Positions 21,832 to 34,003 of a stretch of DNA of 64,000 bases are shown here, one piece after another. Location: NCBI RefSeq assembly GCF_964340395.1, contig NC_135554.1, positions 5,554,975-5,618,974 on the forward strand. Reading direction: 5' to 3'. This DNA comes from Glandiceps talaboti. Lineage: Eukaryota; Hemichordata; Enteropneusta; Spengelidae. The notes beneath the pieces are model-generated. The model worked only from the letters and a program-made list of their open reading frames with translations. It searched no databases and was not told where the DNA came from. A program made the translations under genes and the position numbers. Every line of letters starts with the position of its first letter. Position 1 is the first letter of the stretch.

Positions 21832-24086
21832 TTATAGTACAAATACTTTCAGACAGTGGTTGCCCATGTCAGCTACAACTAGTGTGACCGGTACATCATT
21901 AGTCAATACTAAACCTTTGGGGTAATTCATTCCATCTTCATCTCTATCAATACGACATATGAATCTTCCACTCATGTCAAATTTCTGTACATAATGTTTG
22001 TTATCACCGACATACAGATATCTGTCCTTGTCCATCACTATTCCACATGGATAATACAGCTGACCATCACTTTTACCTGGAATCCCAAACTTGTTACAGA
22101 ACTGGTCATCAGCATTGAAGACCCGGACACATTGATTCTCAAAGTCGGTTGCATACAAGATTCCTTGAATGTCGATGCACATCGAGCGAGGACCTTTGAA
22201 TTCACCATTCTTATCACCATACTTGCCAAAGGAGTTGATGTAATCTCCATTCTGTCTGTATTTTCTTACACAGTGACTATCTTCCGTGTCTGTCCTATCC
22301 CCATCCTTTCCATCCCAGTCAGTGACATAGACAGTACCATCTAAAGGACTTATATAGATACCTCTGGGATACTTCAGTTCATTTTGTCCAAAGCATCTGA
22401 CAACATTTCCATCCTCGTCACTTACCACTATTTGTCTGTTATTCAGATCTGTCATGAAGTATTCATCGTCAGCTGATATTGCTATATCAACTGGTTTGAA
22501 CTTCTTCTTAAACTGTGTAAATTTCAACACTTTCTTACATTTCCCATGAATATCAATAAATTGAATTCTGTAATTCCCTGTATCAGCTACCACCATGTCT
22601 CCATGTCTGTTCAAGGTGACACCGTAAGGATTATTGAAATCTCCAGCATTACTTCCTTCTTTGCCGATAGTTTTCACCAATCCTTTAATGACAGGTATCT
22701 GTAATGGTGATCCTGGTATTGTTTGGTCTTCTATCACCATGGTAACTTGATATTTACCATCCATTTCACCATATATCATCACAGTGTGTGTACCATCTTT
22801 GTTGTCAGTTACTGGGATGTCTTCTTGTGATCCATCTGGTTTTCTTACTTTCACTTTCACTTCTTGGTTTGGTATAACTGTCTTACCTCTGCTGTCTTTA
22901 GTTGTTATCAGTAACTTGACAGATTCACCTTTCACTAGTCTCTTTGGAATGTTTTCAACTGTACACAGAGATGGACATACATCATATCTCAGAACTCCCA
23001 GAATTCCATCTGTAGTCACATCACCAGAAGGTTTGAATGCGACCACTTCCTGTTTAATTCCAGGTTTGGTTTCCATGGCAACCAACTCTCCAATTCGTTG
23101 TACAACTGTAGCTTTGCTGGACACAAGTTGAGCTGCACTGCCATGGTTGACTAATGCCTCTACATATCCAGATGTACTGATAATGTTTTCATATTTGAAT
23201 TCTAAATCAGCAATCTGAGTTTCTAATTGTTTGACCTGTAGATGGCAGTCTGTCTTCAACCTCTCTATCAATGTACGCTGCTCATCTTCAATCCTTCCAA
23301 TGTGTGACTCCAGTTCTTTAGTACGGATGATCGTTTGTTGGGTTACTTTACTTTCCTCCACTTCAACCTGATCTTTCACTTTCTTACATACATCTACCAC
23401 TTCAGTTTTACTTTCATCTGCCTCCTTTGCTTTCACTTTCAATTTCTCCACCAGTTTTGACAACTCTTTGGAACACTCATCAGCCACTGTTTGTAGATAT
23501 CTATGGCTATGGTCTGGAATACGGTGATCTACTATAGTACAGTCAGAACAGATTGGTACTTGACAGGTATCACAATAAAATCTGACCTCATTGTGAGGAT
23601 GAACTTTGCAACGTTCAACAGATAAAATAGCTGACTGCATAGCAAACTTTGTCTTCTCATGTTCTTCTACAGACAGCACTGTATGTGAGCTAGCACGTTT
23701 CATTTTCTTGTGAAATGTAGTGAAACACTCATCACAGAAGTACTGCTCACAATCTCTGCATTTTCTTCACACCACTCACATTTATGTTGTGTTTTCTTTG
23801 CCTCTTCTGTTCTTTTCTCAACCACCTCCAGTAGATTGTTCATGAAAAAGTTGTTCTTCAATGCAGCAACTCCACCAGAGGGTAGATCTACTTCCTGCTG
23901 ACATGTTGGACAGTTTAAGGCTCCTTTTTTCTTTACAAGTGACTCCACACAGTGTAGACAGAATGTATGATGACATGGTAGAAGTTTAGGTAACTTGTAT
24001 TGCTCCAAACAAATTGAACAAGACAGACAGTGTTCTCCAATTTTATCCAGAATTTCTTCTGGTGTACCTCCAGAGGCAGCCGCCAT
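21832..24086 (-). pseudogene. TRIM-NHL protein, copy A, frameshifted by a 16-bp deletion
   Basis: Closest in layout to the TRIM2/TRIM3 class. It starts MAAASGGTPEEILDKIGEHC with an intact RING (CSIC...CHHTFCLHC...CPTC). Compared with copies B and C, 16 bp are missing near 23760, inside B-box 1. The frame then shifts to a stop at 23700-23702 after 128 residues. The remaining 623 codons are open in the original frame from an internal Met at 23703: rest of B-box 1, B-box 2 (CKVH...YCDTC...CSDC), coiled coil, filamin-type Ig domain and NHL repeats to TAA at 21832. Otherwise there are no disabling changes, so the break is recent, polymorphic or an assembly error. A RING-only peptide or a RING-less protein from the internal Met remains possible. 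Confidence 0.85.
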
Positions 24087-25903
24087 GACGGCACCCTATT
24101 AGAGTCTGAGTACCTGTACAGGACTGGTACATATATATAATGTGACATAGGACTCCCTAAGTTATGAAAGATGAACAACTAGTGTATACTTTATGCAAGA
24201 CAAGACTGGGGTATTACTATGGAAATGTAAATATTTATAATTGAGATAGGGAACCCCAAAACTAATGTCTCCTAAATCAAAATTCAAAGTTCATAAGGTC
24301 TCTAGTAGTATAAATTGTTTCACTTTGTTGTGTTATTTTTAACTTAATCAATATTGGACTCAATCCAATGGTATGAGTAGTTGACCAATAAATCCATGTC
24401 AGTGCTATTCAAACAGTGAAGTATGTGTTTCATATACATTCTTATTCCACTGTTCCTACAAAATAACTTTGAAACGAGACTGATTACACCAAGACAAGAC
24501 TTCACTGTAAAATGTTGATATTTTTATAGTACATGTACAATGATTTAATTTTATTTTACAAGTGGTCTAAATATTTGGGCTGCAACAAATTATACCAGAT
24601 GTAAACTGAATGCTTCCAATTCCTATAAAACAACTAAAGTCTTTGAAACAAGACTATTACACTGATGCAATACTTTGCCGTAAAATGTTGATATTTTTAT
24701 GTACATTGATGTTGATTTTACATTTAGTCTAGATAGATAAATTGATATTAATATTATGACGTCAGAGAACATTATACTCAGAATAAAATATTTCAAGAAG
24801 AGTAGTATTTTAAGGATAATAAATATTTATATTATTTTTTCAACTGATCACTGAGTGTACATGTATAGTAACTGCATTGTTATGTGCACAATCATAAAGT
24901 CTTAGTACCAGACATCATGTGACATTACAGTTGAATAGCTGTGACCCCGATTTGACCTCTTATTGTATACATACCAGGTCAAACCAAGACTACATGTAGA
25001 GAGATCATTAGTTCTAAGTTATAAGTGGTGGGGGGGGGGGGTATAGGCTGATGGAAAGATCATTGTTTAAGAGTTTGGTTACTAAGAGGCTAGATTCTGG
25101 ACATGATTTTAGTATTGAACTGTAGTTAACAATTTTTCACTTGAAGGTAACATATATTACTAAGCACTCAAAAACTACTATCTGTGTTGGTACATAATTG
25201 GTAAAATTGAATTAGTGACGTACTTGTATTCTGGTTTTCTGAAATTGTTTTATGCCATTCAGTGTTCAAATTAAATATATTTCTTACAAAATGACAATTA
25301 TTGTTTGACCAATGACAAAGTCACACACAGCGTATAATTTACATATTCTGTATTGGAAATCAAGGTCATACAAAGAGAGTACTAAGTGCATGGTTATATA
25401 TATTCACCTTCTGTAAGGTTGCAAAGATATAAATCTGTCAAAACATGGAGTTGAATGTGTTTAAATAACATTCTATGAATATATTCCCATTCCTAAGGGA
25501 ATCATGGTAAAAAAAAATCTAAAAAGTAATAGTTGTAATAAAACAATATTTACATATGTTGATATTCATAATTTATATAAAAACAAACAAATATAAACAT
25601 CACATAATTGTATTAAAAATGTCCTGATTTGATAAAATAGATGAGGTAAACTACAAATCACAATTTCATATATATCAGATGTCACAGGGGGTATATAACT
25701 TTTTGTACAAAACTGGTTTTCTTCTTTACAACTGATTACTTTAAAGTGATTCAAAATGTTCCATGCCACAAATGTGAAAAAATAGAATATTCAAAGCTAT
25801 TAAAAATGCATGGCAAGAGAAATATATACAGTTAAAAATTGTCTGTAAAATGCTGCCTGAGCAGACCTGAATATACGGTGATATGCCTATTGTTCTTACT
25901 GTT
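24087..25903. other. 5' flank of TRIM copy A (duplicated unit)
   Basis: No gene. It is collinear with 34004-35625 (copy B flank), and its first ~790 bp with 43085-43880 (copy C flank), at high identity. Copy A matches C better than B immediately upstream of the ATG (ACGGCACCCTATTAGAGTC). It includes a G-run at about 25028 and conserved TATGACGTCAGAGAAC near 24760. A promoter must lie here but no TATA box or initiator can be fixed. Confidence 0.7.
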
Positions 25904-25904
25904 A

Positions 25905-26266
25905 ACGTCATAGAGTCTCAATTATGATGTCATAGAGTCTCTATTATGATGTCATAGAGTCTCTATTATGATGCCATAGAGTCTGTATTATGTCATAGAG
26001 TCTCTATTATGATGTCATAGAGTCTGTATTATGATGTCATAGAGTCTGTATTATGATGTCAGAGAGTCTCAATTGTGATGTCATAGAGTCTGTATTATAA
26101 TGACATAGAGTCGGAATTATGATGTCAGAGAGTCTCAATTGTGATGTCATAGTCTGTATTATGATGTCATAGAGTCTGTATTATGATGTTATAGTCTATA
26201 TTATGACGTCATAGTCTCAATTATGATGTCATAGAGTCTCAATTATGATGTCATAGAGTCTTATAC
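25905..26266. repeat. About 22-bp repeat rich in ATGATGTCAT, unit A
   Basis: Some 17 imperfect copies of ATGATGTCATAGAGTCTCTA (some GTCTGTATT variants). Each copy carries TGATGTCA, one base from the CRE/ATF consensus TGACGTCA; the exact TGACGTCA occurs once (about 26204). It lies 1.8 kb upstream of TRIM copy A and is repeated in the same place upstream of copy B. Confidence 0.85.
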
Positions 26267-27728
26267 ATACAAATATTAAGTATATTATTATTATTGTTAT
26301 TTCAGAAAAATTGAATTGGACTTTATAGATAGAATTCATAATTTGAGATGTATAGCTATATTTTGAGATTATAGTTTTTTACTTCATTTAGCTAGTATTA
26401 AAATATTGTTAGTTCAGTGTCATTTACTATTAAACCAGAGTGACTATAGAGTGTCAATTAGCACATTGTTTTTTGAAAACATCCCACACAGCCATTTTTG
26501 GCCTTACTACCGGTAGCACTGATGAAGACTGTCTTATTTGTACTTTTAGTCATTCAATGTTTCTTTTCCTGAGATTTACTAGTAGTTGCATTTATTTTTG
26601 AAGTTAGATCACAACATTTGACATTGTAGTTCATTTCACAGTAGCTTTGATAAAACTAGATCTAAATATAAATAAGAATTTTTATAAGAGATCACAGATC
26701 TGACAGTACAATTAGGAAACCATTCTAATTTCAGACATTTAAAATTTTATTTCAGGATTTGATCCTATCTACTCAGTACCCTGGAATCCGTTCTGTCATG
26801 TTTTACCACAGATAAGTCTGTGGTTTTATAGCCCTGAAATGTATTGGAATGTTTTAGACCAGTATATAATTATATATATTAGGCTAGATCCAAGCACATG
26901 TACCCACATGAACATAATATAACATTTAATCACATCTTTCGTAGATCTGTGATAAACTGTTATTTCTGTTGGTACTATATCATATTACAAGTGTTACTTC
27001 CATTTTTCATCGATGAATTTGTTCCAACTGTGTCCTGTGTTTGTTTATCCTTGGTCTTGTCAGCCTCTGTTGTTGTCTAAACATGAAGAGAAATCATAAA
27101 GTTCAGCTACAGACATGAAGAGAAATTGTAAACAATTAGAGCCAGGATTCTGCCAAGAGCGATCAAATTAAGGTAGGGAATTTTTTCATTCTAAAATTTC
27201 TAGCAAAAGGAAAGAAGTCATTTTACATATTATAACAATATTCTGCATGGCTAAGTTTTTGACATATCAATCACAATTTTGTGATGGCTAATTTTAACTG
27301 ATAACGACTAGTGTTCATTTCAAACTCAGACATAAACTGGAAGTGTAGCATTTAGCACTGTTTCTTGGCTGTTTATCACACAAATCAATTCCCTAATCAT
27401 CCATGCAAAATGTACATACTAATGTTAGTTTTATTATTAGTATTTCTCCAAACTATACTCAAAGTGCATTTTAGATATTAATGATCCTGGCAAGGACCTA
27501 TAATAACACAATGGCCCATTATACTTCCTCAACTTCCTTGTAGCAAACCATTTCAGATGCAGCCTTTGCCTGTTTGACTGAAACTTTCTACTCGATATTG
27601 TGTGTTAGAAGAGGGTTTGGCTCAACAATTTATTGAGTTTAAATAAAGTCAAACAAACAAACAAACTTGAATATACTGCTTCAATCATCATGATGAGACC
27701 CCCCCCCCCCCCCACACACACACACAAG
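26267..27728. other. Duplicated-unit sequence, no gene
   Basis: Collinear with about 35950-37320 of the next unit. A 60-codon plus-strand frame near 26898 is kept in both units, but in the same diverged context and without a recognisable feature. It ends in a C-run plus CA tract. Confidence 0.55.
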
Positions 27729-27983
27729 GGGTTGTCGGTGGCCGAGTGGTTAAACCACTTGCCTCTTACCACTGCCATTCAGGGTTCGATTAAATTTACC
27801 ACGCTGTAAGTAAGAAGAGTGTCGTTCAGTTTGACTCTACCGAACAACGCAGGTTTTCCCCGGGTACTCCGGTTTACTCCTGCATTAACACTGAACCCAT
27901 GAGGGATGGCCCTCACTGGACTTCTTGGGAGACAAGTGTTTATATGCTTAAAGAACTATCCAGTATAAATAAAGATTATTATT
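27729..27983 (+). mobile_element. tRNA-derived SINE
   Basis: A 5' tRNA-like part: A box GTGGCCGAGTGGTTAA and B box GGTTCGATTAA 34 bp further on, as in Leu/Ser-type tRNAs but without a full cloverleaf. A body with the palindromic CCCGGGTACTCCGG follows, then an AT-rich tail (AATAAAGATTATTATT). It is flanked by a 5-bp direct repeat ACAAG (27724-27728 and 27984-27988). The homologous places in unit B (near 37355 and 37918) read CACACACAAGAAGATAAC or close to it, that is, an empty site. The insertion therefore postdates the unit duplication or was lost cleanly. Confidence 0.8.
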
Positions 27984-27988
27984 ACAAG

Positions 27989-28435
27989 AAGATAACAGAG
28001 TGCAACGGTCTGCAGCTAGATTCGTTTGCGGTGACTTTAATCGACATAGCAATGTGACAACTATATGCTTGAAAATCTTGAGTGGCCTACATTACAGATG
28101 GGTAGAAAAGCTGCTAGACTTACAGACTTTAAATACAGAAAAGGTGAACTGTGTGTCACTGCAGCTAACAGACGTCTTTCACCAACTAAGAGTACATGAC
28201 TCCATCCAGCCAGATATAACCACCTTGATTCAAAAACTGAAATTTCCTAGAACTCATTTTTCACCAAGCAACTGTGGACTGGGACATACTGCCCCTTCTG
28301 TCATACACTGCCCCTTTTTGTCATACACTGCCCCTTCTGTCATACACTGCCCCCCCCCCTTCTGTCATTGAATCACCTTCAATATCATTCAAGAGAAGAC
28401 TTAGAGATCACATAAATCTCTTCTATTCCCCAGAC
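27989..28435 (+). mobile_element. LINE ORF2 C-terminal remnant, unit A
   Basis: Reads NRVQRSAARFVCGDFNRHSN then VTT, the conserved tail-end motif of Jockey/CR1-like LINE proteins. After frameshifts the corresponding tail (LENLEW...) continues. A Lys/Arg stretch (FKRRLRDH-like) and the terminal codons LFYSPDYYSTD-stop follow, and the stop falls in the first 44-bp satellite unit. C-runs interrupt it. It is dead. Confidence 0.75.
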
Positions 28436-29538
28436 TACTACAGTACTGACTAGCCTGGAATCTCTGCTATTCTCAAGACTACTAAAGTACTGACTAGCCT
28501 GGAATCTCTGCTATTCTCAAGACTACTACAGTACTATAGCCTGGAATCTCTGCTATTCTCAAGACTACTACAGTACTGACTAGCCTGGAATCTCTGTTAT
28601 TCTCCAGACTACTACAGTACTGACTAGCCTGGAATCTCTGCTATTCTCAAGACTACTACAGTACTGACTAGCCTGGAATCTCTGCTATTCTCAAGACTAT
28701 TTAAGTACTGACTAGCCTGGAATCTCTGCTATTCTCAAGACTACTACAGTACTGACTAGTCTGGAATTTGTGCTATTCTCAAGACTACTACAGTACTGAC
28801 TAGCCTGGAATCTCTGCTATTCTTCAGACTACTACAGTACTGACTAGCCTGGAATCTCTGCTATTCTCCAGACTACTACAGTACTGACTAGCCTGGAATC
28901 TCTGCTATTCTCCAGACTACTACAGTACTGACTAGCCTGGAATCTCTGCTATTCTCAAGACTACTACAGTACTGACTAGCCTGGAATCTCTGCTATTCTC
29001 AAGACTACTACAGTACTGACTAGCCTGGAATCTCTACTATTCTCCAGACTACTACAGTACAGACTAGCTTGGAATCTCTGCTATTCACAAGACTACTACA
29101 GTACTGACTAGCCTGGAATCTCTACTATTCTCCAGACTACTACAGTACTGACTAGCCTGGAATCTCTGCTATTCTTCAGACTACTACAGTACTGACTAGC
29201 CTGGAATCTCTGCTATTCTCAAGACTACTACAGTACTGACTAGCCTGGAATCTCTACTATTCTCCAGACTACTACAGTACAGACTAGCTTGGAATCTCTG
29301 CTATTCTCAAGACTACTACAGTACTGACTAGCCTGGAATCTCTGCTATTCTCCAGACTACTACAGTACTGACTAGCCTGGAATCTCTACTATTCTCAAGA
29401 CTGCTACAGTATTGACTAGCCTGGAATCTCTGCTATTCTCCAGACTACTACAGTATTGACTAGCCTGGAATCTCTGCTATTCTCCAGACTACTAAAGTAC
29501 TGACTAGCCCGGAATCTCTGCTATTCTCCAGACTACTT
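28420..29538 (+). repeat. 44-bp minisatellite, array 3
   Basis: About 25 copies, mostly of the CTCTGCTATTCTCAAGACTA variant type. The first unit is continuous with the C-terminal codons of the LINE remnant. The array marks the junction between TRIM unit A and the 3' flank of unit B. Confidence 0.95.
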
Positions 29539-31732
29539 AATGACATCAAAATTAAACAGAATCTCTTTTATTAAATTTGTCTTCATCAAAAGATATTGGA
29601 TAATCTGTATAATTCATTATTTTATGGATTATATGTACAGAGGATTCTTCTGATAATGTTTCATCTAATACGCATCACTTTACAAGGTCATATACAGTCT
29701 ATGTTATACCACGTTGACATTGATAAGTCTGTGTCACTGATAAAATATATAATAACAATAACTATTGCTATAGATATAATATAGCTTGACAGTTCTTACT
29801 ATACTTAATTCTGTATACAGTGGAATATTCAAGTAACATTAGATATGGACTACTTTCATTAGTTTCTCTTTCAACTATAATGTTACCCCAGTAAAAATGT
29901 ATTTTACTGACGTTTTCTATGTGTTTTTTCTCCAATCAGCGAAAATAAATCTAAGAAGGAAATTATTAACTCTCAACTGTAAACTAATTTTCTGACGTTG
30001 AAAGGTTAAATTTTATGTTGTTACAAGTCTTTTTGAGTGCAATGAAATAACATATGAAAATATTGTAATGTCAGTCAACATTCCAAAATAACTTGATGTA
30101 TAGTCTTTTCCATTACACCTACTACCAAATTAGAGTATCTATAGAGTTTCAATTAAGGCAAACAGTGTTTTTTACATCTCATACACTATGTTTTCTGTTA
30201 CAAATTTAAATGCAGACACTGATAGCAAAAGCACACACACACACACACACATGAAATTTTACATTTTATCTAACCTAACACAAATAAAAGGTTTTGTGTT
30301 TGAATCTTTCTTGTTTCATCTGACAGTGATGTTGATTTGTGTTCATAGTGAGATTAAATGTATCATTTTATATCTTTGCATGCTATCAGTGTCTGTATTT
30401 TGTAAAAAAAATGTAGGGTGAGACTTAAAACATTGTGTTGTCTAATTGAAACTCTATAGTCACTCTGGTTTGGTAGTAAAATATTTGTATTATGTACTTG
30501 ATTAATTGTTGGCACAAATTTTGAGTGCTCAAGAAAACATATCAAACTTTCAATTATTAATTGTATTAAAATTTCTACTTAGGTGTAACAAAAAAAAAAT
30601 TGTGTGGTTCCAATAAAGTGCAATTTTAGAGGGGGGGGGGGGGGTAGGTAGATTTTTTCTTTTCTTTTCTTATATATATAATTATATATTTTTTATCCAG
30701 TGTCTAGTTCAGGTAGTTACTTTTTTTTCCAAAATGTCTCTGTGTTATTGGTTTCTTCCCATCAGATGTACAGCCATTACAGATTGGAAGATCAGTTTTA
30801 TGTTGTCTTTTTAAGTTGATGTCAACTTCTGCATCCACTATTTCTTGCGAGACTTCACAATTTGCACTATTTTATTATTTTTCTTGAATACGTAAAAAAA
30901 GTTGAGAGTCGGCATCAAAAACTAGGTGGGGTACTGTAACCAGAACCAAACAATTTTTTATTATGCTTTACTTGAAGGAATTTATTACAGAAGAACTTTG
31001 ACATGAAAAAGTTGTTCTTTGTACTTTTGTCAAAGTGCAAAAATGTCACTTGGGATATATGAAGGAACTGTGCCAAAGTCTTGAGTTACAATAAATGTCT
31101 TTTCATACTTTTGATAAAATGTCAGTCTTCATCATTCTAATATCATGGTTTGTAGGTGGCTTTCCTTCATGGTTATCTCCTATATGTATATGATAATAGG
31201 AAACATCACATCAAATCACATCACATCACATCACATCACATTACACTATCTAGTGATGTTTTTTTGTACATATACATTCTGTGTGTAGACTTATACAATA
31301 CACATTGTACATGCATATGTTGATAACTCCTATGTTAGTTACAATACTACCACTGTTTTTGTTAAGGTTAGGAAGTAGATAAAATCTACCATGAGTTCCC
31401 CAAGTATTTCATTTTTATTCCCCACCAAAACTGTGGTACATTCTCAATCTGATTAAAATCTAATATGTGTGTTAGTAACCTGTACATAAGTGTTTTTTTT
31501 TTGCTGAGGCTTAGTGAATATAAATCTCTTATAGACATGCAAATATTATCTACCACTTTGCTTAGGGAAGAATGTAAATCTACATGAGTTCCAAAGTATT
31601 TATTGGAGTTCTTATCCAAATTTATGGTACAAGGTATAGAAATCTATGCAAAGCTTTACAAGATTTTGCTCCTCTGTTACCATGCATGGTTCCCAAACCT
31701 TAGGTGAAACACTGAATTATATATGCCAGGTC
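29539..31732. other. 3' flank of TRIM copy B
   Basis: No gene. About 30300-31730 is collinear with 38800-40770 (3' flank of copy C). It contains a DNA element (30575-30970), an ATCAC pentamer repeat (about 31200-31240) and a (CA)n at 30230-30250. Confidence 0.6.
30575..30970. mobile_element. Short DNA element (MITE-like), copy in unit B
   Basis: Ends carry AAAAAATTGTGTGGTTCC and GAACCAAACAATTTTTT as inverted repeats. The interior holds GGTTTCTTCCCATCAGATGT, CCATTACAGATTGGAAGA and a G-run. The same element is at 39090-39515 (unit C) and, in opposite orientation, at 62517-62865. No coding capacity. Confidence 0.65.
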
Positions 31733-34003
31733 TTATAGTACAAATACTTTCACACAATGATTGCCTTCATCAGCTACAACTAGTTTGACTGGTACATCAT
31801 TAGTCAATACTAGTCCTTCAGGGTAATTCAGTCCATCTTCATTTCTATCAATCCGACAGATGAATCTTCCACTCATGTCAAATTTCTGTACACGGTGTTT
31901 GCTATCACTGATATACAGATATCTGTCCTTGTCCATCACTATTCCACGTAGATAATACAGCTGACCTTCACTTTGACCTTTGATGCCAAACTTGTATAGG
32001 AACTCATCATCAGTATTGAAGACCTGGACACGGTGATTGTCAAAGTCAGTTACATACAAGATTCCTTGACTGTCAATGTACATGTAGTAGGGTCCTTTAA
32101 ATTCACCATTCTCATCACCATACTTGCCAAAGGAGTTGATGTAGTCTCCATTCTGTCTGTATTTTCTAATACAGTGACTACCTTCCTTGTCTGTTTTATC
32201 CCCAAACTGTCCATCCCAGTCAGTGACATAGACAGTACAATCTAGAGGACTAATACAGACACATCTGGTATGCTTCACTTCATTTTGTCCAAAGCATCTG
32301 ACAACATTTCCATCTTCGTCACTAACCACTATTTGTGTGTTACTCAGATCTGTCATGAAGTATTCATCATCAGCTGATATTGCTACATCAAATGGTTTGA
32401 ACTGCTTCTTAAACTGTGTAAATTTAAACACTTTCTTACATTTCCCATGAATATCAATAAATTGAATTCTGAAATTCCCTGCATCAGCTACCACCATGTC
32501 ACCGTGTCTGTTCAAAGTGATACTGTAAGGGTTGTTGAAATCTCCTGAGTTACTGCCTTCTTTACCGATAGTTTTCACCAATCCTTTGATGACAGTTATC
32601 CGTAATGGTGATAATGGTATTGGTTGGTCTTCTATCACTATGGTAACTTGATATTTACCATCCATTTCACCATGTATCATTACAGTGTGTGTACCATCTT
32701 TGTTGTCAGTTACTGGGATGTCTTCTTGTGATCCATCTGGTTTTCTTACTTTCACTTTCACTTCTTGGTTTGGTATAACTGTCTTACCTCTGCTGTCTTT
32801 AGTTGTGATCAGTAACTTGACAGATTCACCTTTCACTAGTCTCTTTGGAATGTTTTCAACTGTACACAGAGATGGACATACATCATATCTCAGAACTCCC
32901 AGAATTCCATCTCTAGTGACATCACTAGAAGGTTTGAATGTGACCACTTCCTGTTTAATTCCAGGTTTGGTTTCCATGGCAACCAACTCTTCAATACGTT
33001 GTACAATTGTAGCTTTGTTGGACACAAGTTGAGCTGCACTGCCATGGTTGACTAATGCCTCTACATATCCAGATGTACTGATAATGTTTTCATATTTGAA
33101 TTCTAAATCAGCAATCTGAGTTTCTAATTGTTTGACTTGTAGATGGCAGTCTGTCTTCAACCCCTCTATCAATGTATGCTGCTCTTCTTCAATTCTTCCA
33201 ATGTGTGACTCCAGTTCTTTAGTACGGATGACTGTTTGTTGGGTTACTTTACTTTCCTCCACTTCAAACTGATCTTTCACTTTCTTACATACATCTACCA
33301 CTTCAGTTTTACTTTCATCTGCCTCCTTTGCTTTCACTTTCAATTTCTCCACCATTTTTGACAATTCTTTGGAACACTCATCAGCCACTGTTTGTAGATA
33401 TCTATGGCTGTGGTCTGGAATACGGTGATCTACTATAGTACAGTCAGAACAGATTGGTACTTGACAGGTATCACAATAAAATCTGACCTCATTGTGAGGA
33501 TGAACTTTGCAACGTTCAACAGATAAAATGGCTGACTGCATAGCAAACTTTGTCTTCTCATGTTCTTCTACTGACAGCACTGTATGTGAGCTAGCACGTT
33601 TCATTTTCTTGTGAAATGTAGTGAAACACTCACCACAGAAGTACTGCTCACAATCTCTGCAAAAATGTGTAGCATCATTTTCTTCACACCACTCACATTT
33701 ATGTTGTGTTTTCTTTGCCTCTTCTGTTCTCTTCTCAACCACCTCCAGTAATGTGTTCATGAAAAAGTTGTTCTTCAATGCAGCAACTCCACCAGAGGGT
33801 AGATCCACTTCCTGCTGACATGTTGGACAGTTTAAGGCTCCTTTTTTCTTGACAAGTGTCTCCAAACAGTGTAGACAGAATGTATGATGACATGGTAGAA
33901 GTTTAGGTAACTTGTATTGCTCCAAACAAATTGAACAAGACAGACAGTGTTCTCCAATTTGATCCAGAATTTCTTCTGGTGTACCTCCAGAGGCAGCCGC
34001 CAT
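31733..34003 (-). CDS. TRIM-NHL E3 ubiquitin-ligase-like protein, copy B
   Basis: An intact intronless 756-codon frame, close to the ~744 residues of vertebrate TRIM2/TRIM3. Domains: RING at 23-62 (C23, C26, C38, H40, C43, C46, C59, C62 all present); B-box 1 about 101-140; B-box 2 about 165-200 (CKVHPHNE...YCDTCQVPICSDC...H...H); coiled coil about 205-335; filamin/ABP280-type Ig about 375-470 (KPDGSQEDIPVTDNKDGTHT); NHL beta-propeller repeats about 475-756. Family members are cytoplasmic RING E3 ligases that use the propeller for protein or RNA partners; the substrate here is unknown. The start is MAAASGGTPEEILDQIGEHC, shared by all three copies. It is the middle of three direct copies. Lack of introns suggests an ancestral retrocopy before the tandem duplication. 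Confidence 0.92.
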   Translation of the reverse strand: MAAASGGTPEEILDQIGEHCLSCSICLEQYKLPKLLPCHHTFCLHCLETLVKKKGALNCPTCQQEVDLPSGGVAALKNNFFMNTLLEVVEKRTEEAKKTQHKCEWCEENDATHFCRDCEQYFCGECFTTFHKKMKRASSHTVLSVEEHEKTKFAMQSAILSVERCKVHPHNEVRFYCDTCQVPICSDCTIVDHRIPDHSHRYLQTVADECSKELSKMVEKLKVKAKEADESKTEVVDVCKKVKDQFEVEESKVTQQTVIRTKELESHIGRIEEEQHTLIEGLKTDCHLQVKQLETQIADLEFKYENIISTSGYVEALVNHGSAAQLVSNKATIVQRIEELVAMETKPGIKQEVVTFKPSSDVTRDGILGVLRYDVCPSLCTVENIPKRLVKGESVKLLITTKDSRGKTVIPNQEVKVKVRKPDGSQEDIPVTDNKDGTHTVMIHGEMDGKYQVTIVIEDQPIPLSPLRITVIKGLVKTIGKEGSNSGDFNNPYSITLNRHGDMVVADAGNFRIQFIDIHGKCKKVFKFTQFKKQFKPFDVAISADDEYFMTDLSNTQIVVSDEDGNVVRCFGQNEVKHTRCVCISPLDCTVYVTDWDGQFGDKTDKEGSHCIRKYRQNGDYINSFGKYGDENGEFKGPYYMYIDSQGILYVTDFDNHRVQVFNTDDEFLYKFGIKGQSEGQLYYLRGIVMDKDRYLYISDSKHRVQKFDMSGRFICRIDRNEDGLNYPEGLVLTNDVPVKLVVADEGNHCVKVFVL

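Noticed and set aside
21994-23131. Plus-strand frames of 115-120 codons within the TRIM genes, also at 32685 and 41724
   Set aside because: Antisense shadows of the TRIM coding strand, kept only because the sense sequence is conserved.
23700-23703. An intron rather than a deletion separating the two halves of TRIM copy A
   Set aside because: The two frames overlap, and comparison with copies B and C shows a simple 16-bp loss with no room for an intron.
27729-27800. A functional tRNA-Leu or tRNA-Ser gene
   Set aside because: A and B boxes are present but the acceptor stem and anticodon arm do not pair properly. The unit continues into a SINE body and tail with a target duplication.
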